The notes below the pieces were generated by a model that saw only the letters and a list, made by a program, of their open reading frames with translations, did not search any database and was not told the DNA's origin. Shown piece after piece: positions 50,930 to 61,140 of a stretch of DNA of 64,000 nt. The stretch spans positions 39,332,208-39,396,207 of the forward strand of contig OX463806.1 in assembly GCA_949825045.1 (NCBI GenBank), in the 5' to 3' direction. The translations under genes were made by a program, and so were the position numbers. Within the stretch, counting starts at the first letter, position 1. Every line of letters begins with the position of its first letter. The stretch comes from Argyresthia goedartella. Its lineage: Eukaryota; Arthropoda; Insecta; Lepidoptera; Argyresthiidae.

Positions 50930-51710
50930 TCATGTTAGATTTGAAGTCGTCTATTTCAAGTAAGCCAGCAGCGATCAAAGCCGTTGCCGAACGAATTCGT
51001 GGAAATTCTCTCCTCGAACAGAAAATCGTGTCTAGAGAAATAAAAACACCAACCAGGACCATGCCCCGCATCATTAGTCACACCTGAAGCTTGGCGCTAA
51101 GTATCCGACTGACATCGCTTGAAAGTAGCTCTGCATAGTATTAGAGCGAACCGAGCCAATAAGAAGTGGCAGCAGAACGCGAAGTTGGGATAACAGTGAA
51201 TTATTTTTTGCATGTAAAAAAAAAACGCTCTAAAAGAAACTGCAAAATACCCGCGCATCTCTCAAGAAGCCGCTGAGAAGGCATAGTGGAAAGAGGCCAG
51301 GACCCGGCCTCAGTGATGGTTAAACGGGGGTCCCGTACGTGGGGGTCACTGAACTTAATTTTTGCAAGGAAGGCCTAAAATCAACGGCAGAAGGCTGTTG
51401 TCAAGCCATTGATCCAAAATTTATTTTACAAGCCGCATTTGATATTGCAACAGAAGATAGCACTTGCGCACAAAGCGCGGACTATATACGCAACGCTGGT
51501 TTTTAAGTACAATTTACCCGATTTTTTTGCCGCCGAAGATTGACTCTCAGGTAGCTTCAACCTTAGGACAACCGATAATGAAATGTTTTAGAGGAGAAAG
51601 CCACCTTAATACTCATCAAAATATCAAGTCGTTAAAGCGTAACTTGGTGGCAGCAGCGAGCTCGATACCTTTAGAGGTACAGTGCGTGCTACGACAGTGG
51701 TGAGCCCTGA
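50930..51710 (+). pseudogene. Decayed Tc1/mariner-class transposase (maT/rosa-like)
   Basis: Plus strand, spread over several frames: SKPAAIKAVAERIRGNSLLE, QKIVSREIKTPTRTMPRII (the second helix-turn-helix with the r-RNp-rkQk pattern); VGVTELNFCKEGLKST (the VWWGVT-like strand after the first catalytic block); TEDSTCAQSADYIRNAGF (second Asp block, 'QQDSAPAH' expected); and HQNIKSLKRNLVAAASSIPL, the C-terminal helix seen also in the maT element at 31.7 kb (HNDLESLKASLIKAAADI). Stops and frameshifts abound; the first and third Asp blocks are not visible. Inverted ends were not found. Confidence 0.75.
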
Positions 51711-51719
51711 CCATTTGAA

Positions 51720-52120
51720 GCAGTGTGCAAAGGCAAAAGAGGAGCATTTTGAACATTTTGTATGTTTATCTGATAAAATTCTGAAAAAAATCAGTTTTCT
51801 TGCGATCACTTTAGGATTTGTATTTGAGGTAACACAAAATATTGAGGGGGGAAATAACATAAAATGTATTTCTTTTATCTTTTTATATTTCTTCCTATTC
51901 ATTTACCACAACTTCCGAGCTATTGCAATAATTCCCTTTACACAATTACATTTCAAATGAGATACCCACAATCCTTAGTTCGTTGCATAGAAACTACGAA
52001 AAAAATCTCCGGGCGCCTTGAAGTGATTCCAGTTTATTGCTGGAGTATTTTTGTTATTTCTTAATTTCCAAATACGATTTTTGTTGTGACAATTTATGGA
52101 TTGACTAGGTTATGTCTTAA
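51720..52120. other. Unassigned
   Basis: AT-rich; the frames at 51624-52064 are not recognised. Confidence 0.5.
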
Positions 52121-52503
52121 ATATGTCACCGTAAGATTGTCAGAACCGTTAGTTTATAATCTAAAGCTTTTTCCTCTCCTTAGTTTACAAACTAACGATA
52201 AATTGTAAACCGTACCGTACTGCTTAGGACATGACGACGCGTTAGTTTATAATAAAATCGTTAAATTGTGAACTGGTTTAAAATTGAATTGCAAAGGAAA
52301 TACCAGGCCCAACACTGCTGTAGCTTAGGTGAAGACTAGAGGGAGCGAGCGCAGCGAAGCCCCTGAATAGTGTTCGTGTTAGGTTGACATGCAAGTATAA
52401 AATAAACGTATAAAATAAATTCTAGACCCTGTCGGTCTGGTTTACAATTTGTCGATAGTTTACAAACTAACGTGTTAGTTTATAAACTAACGTTGACATA
52501 TAC
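52121..52503. mobile_element. MITE 'gtaagattgtcaaaaccgtt', copy 2
   Basis: The left end atatgtcaccgtaagattgt and the middle parts (acaaactaacgataaattgt, cagtacggtacag-related) match the element at 11209. The right end lacks the ccgttttgacaatcttacg section and keeps only tataaactaacgttgacata. Includes the segment ctgtagcttaggtgaag, also at 56035. Confidence 0.8.
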
Positions 52504-52579
52504 AACTAATACGCTTAATACGGCCTTATCGCTAAAGCTAAGTTGACGCATCATAACTGAATACAACCTACCTGAAAAA

Positions 52580-52725
52580 CTTCAACTTCATAAGTCAAGT
52601 AGTTTATTATTTTTATACAAACTTCAACCCCCTATTGCGAAGTTAATGCCGTCGGGGGCTTGGGGGAGGAACTTCGCTAAATCCCTTCTTAGTGCCACCC
52701 TACGCTACGCTAAACCGAATAAGGT
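52580..52725 (+). repeat. Lepidopteran interspersed repeat (second copy of 29620-29765)
   Basis: cttcataagtcaagtagttt, tacaaacttcaaccccctat, ggcttgggggaggaacttcg, then cccttcttagtgccacccta. Confidence 0.75.
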
Positions 52726-53306
52726 AACCCGGCACACATTTTCATGTGGGATGTGAGTTAGGCTGTCCGTTGATCATCACTCAGTTAATTTTATAAGTAT
52801 AAATAAAAATGGAAGCACCTAACGACAATACAAATAAAACCTAAGTCTGAAATTTGGTTCACTTATTTCCTTGTTATGCTGATAAAATTTTGAACTACTG
52901 AACCAATTTTAATTAAACATAGCTAAGAACCACCGCAATGAAGTCTTCTACAAAAAAGAATCGCATTAAAATCCGTCCACCCGTTTAAAAGCTAGGGTGC
53001 CATAGAACACATTTTGAGAAGATGACTTCCATGCCTCATGGGTTAGCGGGATATATTATTACTTCGGTTGGGTTATTTCCTTCTTTAGGTACATATTTTG
53101 TGCGTATCGAAATCTCAGTAGTGGATAAATTCTTAGGTTCCTGCCATCTCCTTTGACTTCAATGAGTTATGTTTGATGACACCTCACAATGTTTACATGC
53201 ATACGAACAAAACGAGCGTTTTGGCAACTCGTACAAAGTATCTATTTTGACTACCTTGTCAAGTAGCCAATTTCAAGTTACCCAAGTCGATTTGATACTA
53301 ACCGTG
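52726..53306. other. Upstream of the GPCR: repeat and unassigned DNA
   Basis: 52850-53005 is the second copy of the repeat at 24300-24600. 53006-53306 is unassigned; no core promoter is evident. Confidence 0.55.
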
Positions 53307-53412
53307 TTACCACAAAAAATATTAAACAGCGTTTAATCTCAAACAAATGTCAAATCCCATACACTTTTGTTTGTAAACAAGTGTTGAACAGTAGTTATTT
53401 TTTTTGTGGTAA
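53307..53412. mobile_element. MITE 'ttaccacaaaaaata', copy 2
   Basis: 106 bp; the ends ttaccacaaaaaatatt and, inverted, ttaccacaaaaaaaataac are terminal repeats of about 14-15 bases. It lies about 125 bp before the GPCR open frame. Confidence 0.85.
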
Positions 53413-53454
53413 GGCCCTTATATTTTAAGAAGTGGTAGCTGATTGGTAAAATTA

Positions 53455-53765
53455 GTTGACGTTGGGCGACGGCGCAGTGGTGGGCGGTCCCGCGGTGACT
53501 CTTATGTTGCAGCGGTAGAGTTGCAAGTGCAACCGAGTGCAGGTACCTGCAACGCTGGCGGGCGGGGGGCGGCGGCGGTGCTGCGAGGCTCGGTGGCGGA
53601 GGAGTCGTACTCGGCCTGCACTACCAGTCGGGTTGCAGCGCGGGCCGGCCGACATGTGGGCCGGCATGAGGGGCCTGCGCCCGCCGCCGCCGCCGCCGCC
53701 GCCGCCCACCGCGCACGCCCCCGCCGCCGCACTGCCGCCGCCGCCGACGCCGCCCCAGCTAGTCA
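53455..53765. other. GC-rich, CCG-repeat stretch at the GPCR 5' end
   Basis: Includes (CCG)n at 53681-53705 and 53724-53745 and ggcggggggcggcggc at 53560-53575. Strong contrast with the AT-rich surroundings, like a CpG-rich promoter/5' exon. A CCCCAG acceptor-like site lies at 53753-53758, so the coding exon may start there. Large frames on both strands are composition shadows. Confidence 0.6.
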
Positions 53766-54718
53766 CCGACTCACTGGCGGCGGGTGCGAACGCACAACGA
53801 GATATGTTCCAAGCGGAATCCAACTTGACAGACTTTTACGAAACTTTTTACGCGAACCAAACGAACAGCACGTGGAACGTCACAGCGCCGTTTAATCAGA
53901 CGCAGACGTTCGACGAGTCGTACGAGCACAGTGTCGCGGCTTTCCTGTGTCTGTATTACACGCCGCTGCTGACATTTCTAGGATGCATCGGCAACCTGAT
54001 GTCGCTGTTCGTGTTCTACCGCAGCAAGCTGCGCTTCCAGTCGACGAGCCAGTACCTGTCAGCGCTGGCCGTGGCCGACACGGTGTTCCTGTTGCTGCTG
54101 CTGCCGCCGTGGCTGCACACGGTCGAGGTGACGGGCCTGTTCGGCTCACCAGGCTTCTGCCAGGTGTTCGTGTACGCCACATACGTGTCGTGCTGCACGA
54201 GCTCGTGGCTCGTCGTCGCCTTCACGGTGGAGCGGTTCGTCGCGGTGCTCTATCCCTTCAGGAGGAACGTCGTGTGCACAGTGGAGCGCGCGCGCTACAC
54301 GATATACTCGATAGCGCTCGTGTCGATTGTGCTCAATCTGCCGGTGCTGAAGCTTGTGCTCTCGTCGCAGGAGGAGTGCCTGATGGATCAGACGTACTGG
54401 CGCTACGCGGCGATTTTCAACGCGGTGGACACGATGGTGACGTTCACGCTGCCGCTGGCCGTGATCATAGTGCTGAACGCGTGGATCATGATCGGCGTGT
54501 ACCGGCTGGAGCACACGCGGCAGCAGCTGCTAAAGTCTACGGCACCGGCGCCGCGCGGCCGACACGCGCGCGGCCGCCGCACCCCCGCGCGCGCGTTGCT
54601 CCCGCCGCCGCAGTGCCAGCGACGAGTCACCAGAATGCTACTCATAGTCTCTTCGGTATTCGTACTGCTCAACTTGCCAGCGTACACAATGCGCATCCTG
54701 GCTTACGCGTACGAAATA
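53537..54718 (+). CDS. Rhodopsin-family peptide-type GPCR, exon covering N-terminus to TM6
   Basis: Open frame from 53537; the true start is unsure (ATG at 53537, 53654 or, most conservative, 53804, MFQAESNLT). The first 90 residues are Arg/Ala/Pro-rich from a CCG-rich stretch and may be UTR. From 53804: an extracellular tail with five N-x-T/S sites. TM1 has GCIGNLMSLFVFY, TM2 YLSALAVADTVFLLLLLP, TM3 starts at the disulfide Cys (GFCQVF) and ends VERFVAVLYPF, so the DRY box reads ERF. ECL2 has the partner Cys (EECLMD). TM5 has LPLAVIIVLNAWIM, ICL3 is Arg/Ala-rich, and TM6 is VTRMLLIVSSVFVLLNLPAY, with LNLP in place of CWLP. The exon ends at GAAATA then GTAAGT (54719), phase 0; TM7 must be on another exon. 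Subfamily unknown (neuropeptide receptors such as the CNMamide group are a guess). Confidence 0.88.
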
Positions 54719-54724
54719 GTAAGT
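54719..54724 (+). other. Splice donor GTAAGT of the GPCR exon
   Basis: Consensus donor right after the end of TM6; the frame hits a stop 21 bases later (54737-54739). Confidence 0.85.
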
Positions 54725-54739
54725 ATTTACTTTTGTTAA

Positions 54740-55900
54740 CTGCTGGCCTACTTTACGTTATTAACTTTGTGTCTAATTTTACACAATGCATGGCGAAGTT
54801 ATATCTTAGCGGCTTATGCGAGTGCGGTCCAGTAACATTATTTACTGCAAATAATGGTAATGAAAACACATCAAAGGGTACGCAGCCATATGCAGCAGGA
54901 TGAATCTTAAAATGACAATCAAGTTAACAATTATATCTGCTACTCGTCCCTGTCCGAGACTTGCAATAAAGCTATTCAGGCGTGAGGTACAAAACCAACC
55001 ACTTTACAGTCGGCTTGAAGGCAACCGTTACAATGGGAGAGTCAACAAGTGTTTCCACTAGCGTTGACTGTCTGTAGCCAGCAGTGTGTACCGAGAGACT
55101 CGGTGGACCCGTGACTTCGGGGACAGGGGACGGCTCAATACAGAAGTGGAAGCGTTTTGTTTCTGGATTGAATTAAATTGATATTTGTTCACTACTTTAT
55201 TCCAATAAATATTTATTGTTTAAAGTTTTCTCAAAAATATGTAACAAAAAGTATTCAATGTTTTAACAAACTACATATAACTAAGTAATAATAAGAAATA
55301 TATCTTGCTTTTCTTACTTTATATCAAATCGGGTGTCGCGTTTAGCTAGGACGCCGCCTGAAATGGTAGCAGGGTCTCTCGAGTGTCATATTTCGGTTCA
55401 GAGATTCACAAAGACGAATCAACTAACAAGAAGTTCTTATCGTTATATAGACAAAACCATTTACGTAGATGAAGAACGATTTTGGCCCTGGAATTTAATA
55501 AATGGACCAAAATAGCAGGATACGCCCGTTATTCTTTCAATGATGCAAACGCATAACTGCTAGTGTTGTCGATATCGTTACACTAAAACCGCAGACATAT
55601 CGTTTCGAAGAGAAAAATACTTCGATTGGCTTGAAAATATTAGTTTTTGAAACAGTACCTATGCTGAGTTTAGACGCCTAGGAATTTTGACAACTGTCAC
55701 TTCATATGTTTGTTTATTTACATTATTTTACATACATACATTTTAAATATAAAACTTCGTATCAAAAAAGTTGCGTTTCTACAATTACCTCAAAAATAAT
55801 ACATTTCGGAATGGAATTTATTCGAATAAACGCAATAATGAATGAGCTGGCCAACTAAGACTACAACAATAATATGTTTCCTCACCATGACGCAATCCTT
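54740..55900. other. GPCR intron or intergenic DNA, no gene identified
   Basis: I searched for a TM7 exon with an NPxxY-like motif and did not see one. A 60-codon frame at 55333-55515 is not recognised. Confidence 0.5.
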
Positions 55901-55914
55901 TTTGAGGCATCGCA

Positions 55915-56140
55915 ATTTGGAACCTCATGCCATGGTAATAAAAGGGAAATATTAAATTACACATCAATACTACTGAATTGCCCAGCAAATATACTGATTT
56001 TCACAGTAAATGTCAAGGCAAAATGCTGCGGTAGCTTAGGTGAAGGGTAAAGGGGGTGAGCGAAGCGAAGCCCCCTTTATCCTTCATATTAGGGTGAACA
56101 TGTAAGAACAACAAAAATACTTAAAACATAACAAGTGTTT
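55915..56140 (+). repeat. Interspersed repeat with 'gaagcgaagcccc' block
   Basis: gggaaatattaaattacaca, then tactgattttcacagt, tgctgcggtagcttaggtga, agcgaagcgaagccccct and gggtgaacatgtaagaac. Related pieces are at 52310-52400 and 61610-61725. Confidence 0.65.
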
Positions 56141-56940
56141 TTGCTGATCCTTTTTTGCTGTGAAAATCATTGATGTGCGATTAAATACTAGCCGTAATAA
56201 AATTTAAAATCTCTAACGGGAAAATGTGTTGCCGACGAGACATGGGTCGGTGCAGCAGGCAACCCAATAACTGTCATTTTGATAAAGTTATTTAGATTTC
56301 CCGCGGTTGGCACAGGACGGCGTGGATTGGCGCTGTACATAATTATCCTTTGATGTGTACTGAGTATCACGACGATGAAAATATTTAAGTGAAGAAAGTA
56401 TTGACAACGATTGATGAATTTACTCGTACTTTCAAGATATCGTTAATCATGTTTCGCCCAATACTTTTCCGCAGTCTAAATCAAATTGATAGGATCAAGG
56501 AAGGATTTCATGTAACTATGCCAGGAAAATTATGCATTGTTGCGTGATGTTACTGTGAGTACCTTCAACTCGACATATAGATGAGAGATTCGTCACAGAG
56601 AAGCGTGCAGGAAAGATACATCAGCCGAATATAAGCCTGATCCTGTGTTCGTAACAATTTAACGGCTCAAACGATTTTGATAAACGATACGACATTAGAT
56701 TCGTCTTGATATCGCAAGTGTCACTGGGTATGAATTGAAAAAGTCGGGCGTTTTTATGCGCTTTAATGTGCGCGTTAAAATAACTTTTTCAAAGCCCTCG
56801 GATGGGGTATCAAAGGGGAAATATGTACTTATCTTGCATCAGCTTTGAATAATAAAGCTTAGTTTTAAACTAAACATTTACCGGTTTATCGAAAATTTGT
56901 ACAAAAAAGCAGCAAATACATGTCGTAAAAAACACGCCTG
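56141..56940. other. Unassigned
   Basis: No frame over 60 codons with a recognised domain and no clear repeat. Confidence 0.5.
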
Positions 56941-56944
56941 CGGT

Positions 56945-57080
56945 ACACTTTTTTTTTATTGCACACAAATTATATAAAAAAGGGTTAGATAAAAATAGTG
57001 TGTAAAGGCGAGCTTATCTCTAATAAGAAATCTCTTCCAGCAAACCAGGTTAAGCTGGGAAAGGTTGATTGCTGAGCAGG
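56945..57080 (-). mobile_element. LINE 3' UTR fragment (copy C family), minus strand
   Basis: On the minus strand: ctggtttgctggaagagatt, tcttattagagataagctcg, cctttacacac and gtgtgcaataaaaaaa. This is the same conserved end as at 21296, 23550 and 46416. Confidence 0.82.
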
Positions 57081-57085
57081 GTTTA

Positions 57086-57590
57086 GTTTATGTGACCGCT
57101 ACATAATGGAGGGCATTAATACTGAGAGTGGGTTTATGAAACGAGCCGGAGGCGAGTTTCATAATAATATCACTCGAGAGTTTTAATGCCTTATTATGTA
57201 CAGTTACATACACTAGTTTATCTACACACATATCATAAGCTCTCTTTGATGAGTTCAGGAACCGCATGTTTGACCGGCATTGTGGCTCTACAGTTGTTTA
57301 GCTAGTTCTGTAGTACCAACTTCACGCAGGCGGGCGTCGGCGTTTGAATGTCAGTACCAACTTCACAGACAAACTAGGGGGGCACGCAGGCGGGCGTCGG
57401 CGTTCTAAATTTGAATGTCATAATATGTAGAAAAAATAGACATTATGGTAATAATGTGTAATTTTTCGGATAAGAAATGAGTTTTTACCAAGTAGTTTAA
57501 CATTATGCTGATCGTAACGTGCGGTTTTTGCACGCAGTAAAGAGGGTTTATGATAAGTGTGTAGATAAGATTCGATAACATCAACACACC
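57086..57590. repeat. Interspersed repeat with inserted fold-back segments
   Basis: Long copy of the repeat at 36740-36965. In place of that copy's short centre it has a fold-back pair (cattaatactgagagt... and ...actcgagagttttaatgcc, 57113-57190), a duplication of the ttcac-gcaggcgggcgtcggcg segment (57320 and 57380), and inverted 'gtttatctacacac/gtgtgtagataag' sequences at 57212 and 57557 that could be the ends of an inserted element. Confidence 0.7.
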
Positions 57591-57864
57591 CAATCACTTA
57601 GAATTGCAGACTGTTGTTATTAAATTATTTGTTCTCTTTGTCGATAATATAGTTATAACAAATTCTTTAGGCCAATTTGCCTCAGCAGACAGCATTTGAT
57701 TTTGCGAGGATGAAATATATACCTAATAACTTAGCAGTCGGTAAAGGTTGGAAGCTGAGGGGTTTGTTCCAAAAGGTGCAGCATTATAGATAAACAACTT
57801 ATTAATATCGATTATAATTCGAATGAGCAATTATTAATCGTATAATGACAAATAAGTAAGCACA
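57590..57864. other. Unassigned, ending in a known repeat
   Basis: 57800-57850 matches 50170-50215 (taattcgaatgagcaattat). The rest is unassigned. Confidence 0.55.
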
Positions 57865-57956
57865 AAACTCAATATTTGCAATTAAAATATTTTCCGATAA
57901 GATCGGGGCCCCCCCCGATCTTATCGGAAAATATTTTAATTGCAAATATTGAGTTT
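57865..57956. repeat. Perfect 44 bp hairpin with a CCCC loop (palindrome 1)
   Basis: Left arm 57865-57908, loop 57909-57912, right arm 57913-57956; every base pairs. The left arm is the normal repeat sequence (as in the copy near 50240), and the right arm is an inverted copy. Confidence 0.98.
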
Positions 57957-57968
57957 GTGTATGAGTGA

Positions 57969-58072
57969 GGCCATTTTCTTGGCCTTTTTGTTTTATTTGT
58001 TTATCGGTGAAGGACTCCCCCCGGAGTCCTTCACCGATAAACAAATAAAACAAAAAGGCCAAGAAAATGGCC
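57969..58072. repeat. Perfect 50 bp hairpin with a CCCC loop (palindrome 2)
   Basis: Left arm 57969-58018, loop 58019-58022, right arm 58023-58072, no mismatch. Here the right arm has the normal orientation (accgataaacaaataaaac, aatggcc as near 50298) and the left arm is the inverted copy. Only 12 bases separate it from palindrome 1. Confidence 0.98.
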
Positions 58073-58074
58073 AT

Positions 58075-58235
58075 ACTAATAATTTATTGTATGAGTACTT
58101 CTTTTATTTTGTTTAATGTTTTTTTTTTTGTAAAGCGTCTATATAATTTCGGTTGATCCGGTAGAGCCCGGTGACGGACGGACAGTGGAGGCTTAGTAAT
58201 AGGGTCCCGTTTGGCACCCTTTGGGTACGGAGCCC
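58075..58235 (+). repeat. Common lepidopteran repeat, copy
   Basis: aatttattgtatgagtactt, tttcggttgatccggtagag, gacggacggacagtggaggc, ttagtaatagggtcccgttt and gggtacggagccctaaaaat: continuation of the repeat that contains the palindromes. Confidence 0.88.
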
Positions 58236-59868
58236 TAAAAATGGTAAAATGAGATATCTCGAGTCAGCTTTTGGCAGCTGCAAACCCTCGAAATGACTGA
58301 AGTTTTTTTTGGTTTCTCGCTCAAAAATTCTTGTAGATGGTTGCAACAGAGTAAATATCAAAAATGGTTACACAAGATATCTCGGGACAGCTTTTGGTAG
58401 CTACATAACCTCGAAATGATGGGACTTTTTTTGGTTACTCGCTTATAAATTCTTTATTGTACTTTCTAACAAATTAAAGAGCTTAAAATGTTGCGTCCAA
58501 TGAGTACAAAAACTTAACAATTCTGTTGAAGCATATTAAAAAAAACTATGGTCATAAATCAAAGTTGATTGATTCCCAACTTTGTTAAGAACTGGAATAA
58601 AGTCGTCCCTGAAGATCTTCTTGGTCTAACGTAAGTCTTTAACGTGGGTCCACGTTTAGCCCCGCTCTTACTCTTCACGATTATTAAAGCTTAATTTTTT
58701 GACCATGGTTTTCTAGTATATGGCGTGACTAAATGATTAAGTGTTATGTTTTTTTTTTTAAAGTAACTTTTCGCTCAGATTCACCATAAAGAATGTACAA
58801 GCGAGAAACCAAAATATGTACCAATATTTCGAGGTATTGTAGCTGCTAAAAGTTCTCCCGAGATATCTCGTATTACCATTGTTAATATTTACTTTGTTGC
58901 AACCACAGATATCGAGAGATAGGCCCTTGGCGCTAAGCTTGTATCGGAACCAGTGTCGCCGAAAACTAAGAACACGCATACATTTACACCACTCGTACAT
59001 CAATCCCTCCGCTTTTATTGGTCAGTGCAATGTCATGCACCTATCGTCCGAACACACCCACACTACCGCAGGTATACTAGATAGTCGAGCTAGTGTTGGG
59101 ACAATGCAAGGACAGTGTGTATCATCGATCGATTATAATTTATAGACACTGATAGATAGATAGATATATTTATAGATACAATGCCGGGTTCTATAAATAA
59201 AATAGTAAATTGTTTGTAAATACGACATATTTATACGACATACGAGACCCCTTTGCCTCTCTTCTTTTTTTCAACAGAATCCTTACAGCTAGAAAGAGAG
59301 GCAAAGAGATTTCTGAAGGTAGAATAACTGTGAACTCTTCGGACCTGACTGAAAGCATCGGAAGTTCCGATCAATACTTATAACACCCCATTATCCATCG
59401 TAGGGCGAGGTTTTAAACAAACTTAAAATCTAAACTGCCTGTTTGGCAATTATTGGAATAACTAACAATAAACTTACGTATTATGAGCAATAAAATAACT
59501 ATATTATTACATTAACTATATTAGTAATTGCGGAATTATAAAATCTCTCGATTCAAAAACATAATTCTCCTATCACTATCCCCATCACTATATGTCGTCT
59601 CTGTGTGCGTGTAACAGTTCGCCTCCGTATCACGATGCATCTTTGCTTTCGTACTTAGATAAGTGTGAAATATTCATTGCGTGTTAGCTTGGCAATAAGT
59701 AGTGAAATTAAGATACAAAACAAGCAATGTATAGTAAACTTCGCGAGAACAACATGACATTGTCACTTTAATGTCAATTCGTGACGAATTTTTCGCGAAT
59801 GATTTATTTTCGTAATAATGTTTATTTCTTGTGTTATAAGAAGAAATAATAGTTGGAATGAGACTTAC
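58236..59868. other. Unassigned, with small repeats
   Basis: Similar sentences recur at 58240-58450 and 58790-58920 in both orientations (agatatctcg..ggcagct, tggtttctcgct), like a diverged fold-back. A GATA/TAGA run lies near 59150-59170, and an inverted pair tttgcctctctt/aagagaggcaaa at 59250-59306. No gene. Confidence 0.5.
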
Positions 59869-59948
59869 AAGTGATATGTGACTCCGGCGTTCTTGGAGTT
59901 CACAATCTCGCATCAATTTTTGCACGTGAGTATTGCACAGGTCGGCAT
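59869..59948 (-). pseudogene. THAP-like first exon with an in-frame TGA
   Basis: Minus strand, ATG at 59948: MPTCAILTCKN, then TGA, then CEIVNSKNAGVTYH and a GTAAGT donor after base 59869 (phase 2, so the next residue would be Phe or Leu). The MP-x-C-x4-C start and the GVTYH end followed by a donor strongly resemble exon 1 of THAP zinc-finger proteins. The remaining Cys-x2-His would be on a later exon, which I did not find. The TGA could be a CGA (Arg) changed at a CpG. Either a pseudogene, a stray transposon exon, or a sequencing error. Confidence 0.5.
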
Positions 59949-59949
59949 T

Positions 59950-60940
59950 TTCGAAAAACAACGGAAATGAATTCGTCACTGCGGTCGCCCGGTGACTACC
60001 GAGAATTTTTAATATCTAACCTGTCGGAGCTACATTTGTTCGCACGTGCCACGACAATATAACAAAAAAAAGTAATGCACCACCTTTCGTGACATAAGAA
60101 AAAGAATTTACCGACTGGTGTTCGGGTAAAGGTCATGGTGTCGTTTGTGACGTCACGAGTTTGAAAACGATAACGTAACTCTTTGCCTTAACATAAACTC
60201 TTACTTACATAATCACTGACGTAATTTCCGTTCTGATGCTGTTCAACATAACATGGCGGATTGCTGTTTTTGTTGTTATATTTTATACATTTATTTATTA
60301 GTCTATCTCCGATCATGAAAATAAATCCTTGTTTTGGAGTTTAGGACTCAGGTTTGATCAGGAAAATACATTATTTTGAGGATTTTTAATTGCAACAGGT
60401 GAATTATAATTATAATTTCGAAGTGTTCTTTCCATCATATATCTCCAAGAGTAACGATGAGACGAGTTCTTTATTCCGACGAAATTTGGGGTTTAGTAAC
60501 TTTAAACGAGTTTACAAACATATGAAAAACGAGTGGTATACTCGCAGATTAAAGTACGGACCCAAATAAAAACCGGATAAGGCACAACTTTATCACGCTG
60601 TAAAAAAATGACGACGCAAAGTGGCAGCGAATACGGAACGACCCTATGAATGGATAATTCCACAGATGCCCTCCTTGCATATCGGGGCCCATCACAGCCG
60701 GTAGCAAATCGTAAACATATATCACTGACTAAACATATCGGTTCTGCTTGTAGTTAGTATAGTATCGTATAGTACTCGTAGGTTATGTAAGCAACATTGA
60801 CATTTCAGTCAATGAAGCGACGACTTCAAGACTATCGTCCAGAGGCTACGCCATTCACAGAGCCAAAATAAGACTGACCTAATAAGTTGCGTCTAAACAA
60901 AGGCTAACAAAAAAGTTCAGTGACATTATTTAAAATTTAC
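59950..60940. other. Unassigned
   Basis: 59950-60060 (upstream of the THAP-like start) is somewhat richer in CpG. No gene seen. Confidence 0.45.
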
Positions 60941-61140
60941 AACCCCCATATCTACACCATTAAAAAAAAACTTAAATCGTATGGAAAAAATACATGATTA
61001 TCGAACCGGCTCTCAAAATTTCACCAAAATCGGTGGAGAAATGCGACCTGTTGAGGAGAACATCTGGACAGACGGACAGACATACTTAAAAAAAATGCCC
61101 AAGCTGAAACGGCTTCGCGCTCGCTCGGTCAATTAGTAAA
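60940..61140 (+). repeat. Interspersed repeat, related piece at 62740-62845
   Basis: Shared pattern: attatcgaaccggctctcaa, aaatcggtggagaaatg(c/t)g, acagacggacagac and cgcgctcgctcggtcaa. Confidence 0.65.

Noticed and set aside
53452..54696. Minus-strand frames of 69-123 codons across the GPCR exon
   Set aside because: Shadows caused by high GC content; Gly/Ala/Arg-rich composition and no domain.
53947..54903. 318-codon plus-strand frame overlapping the GPCR
   Set aside because: Different frame of the GC-rich receptor exon; Arg/Ala/Val-rich with no domain, whereas the receptor frame has clear transmembrane segments.
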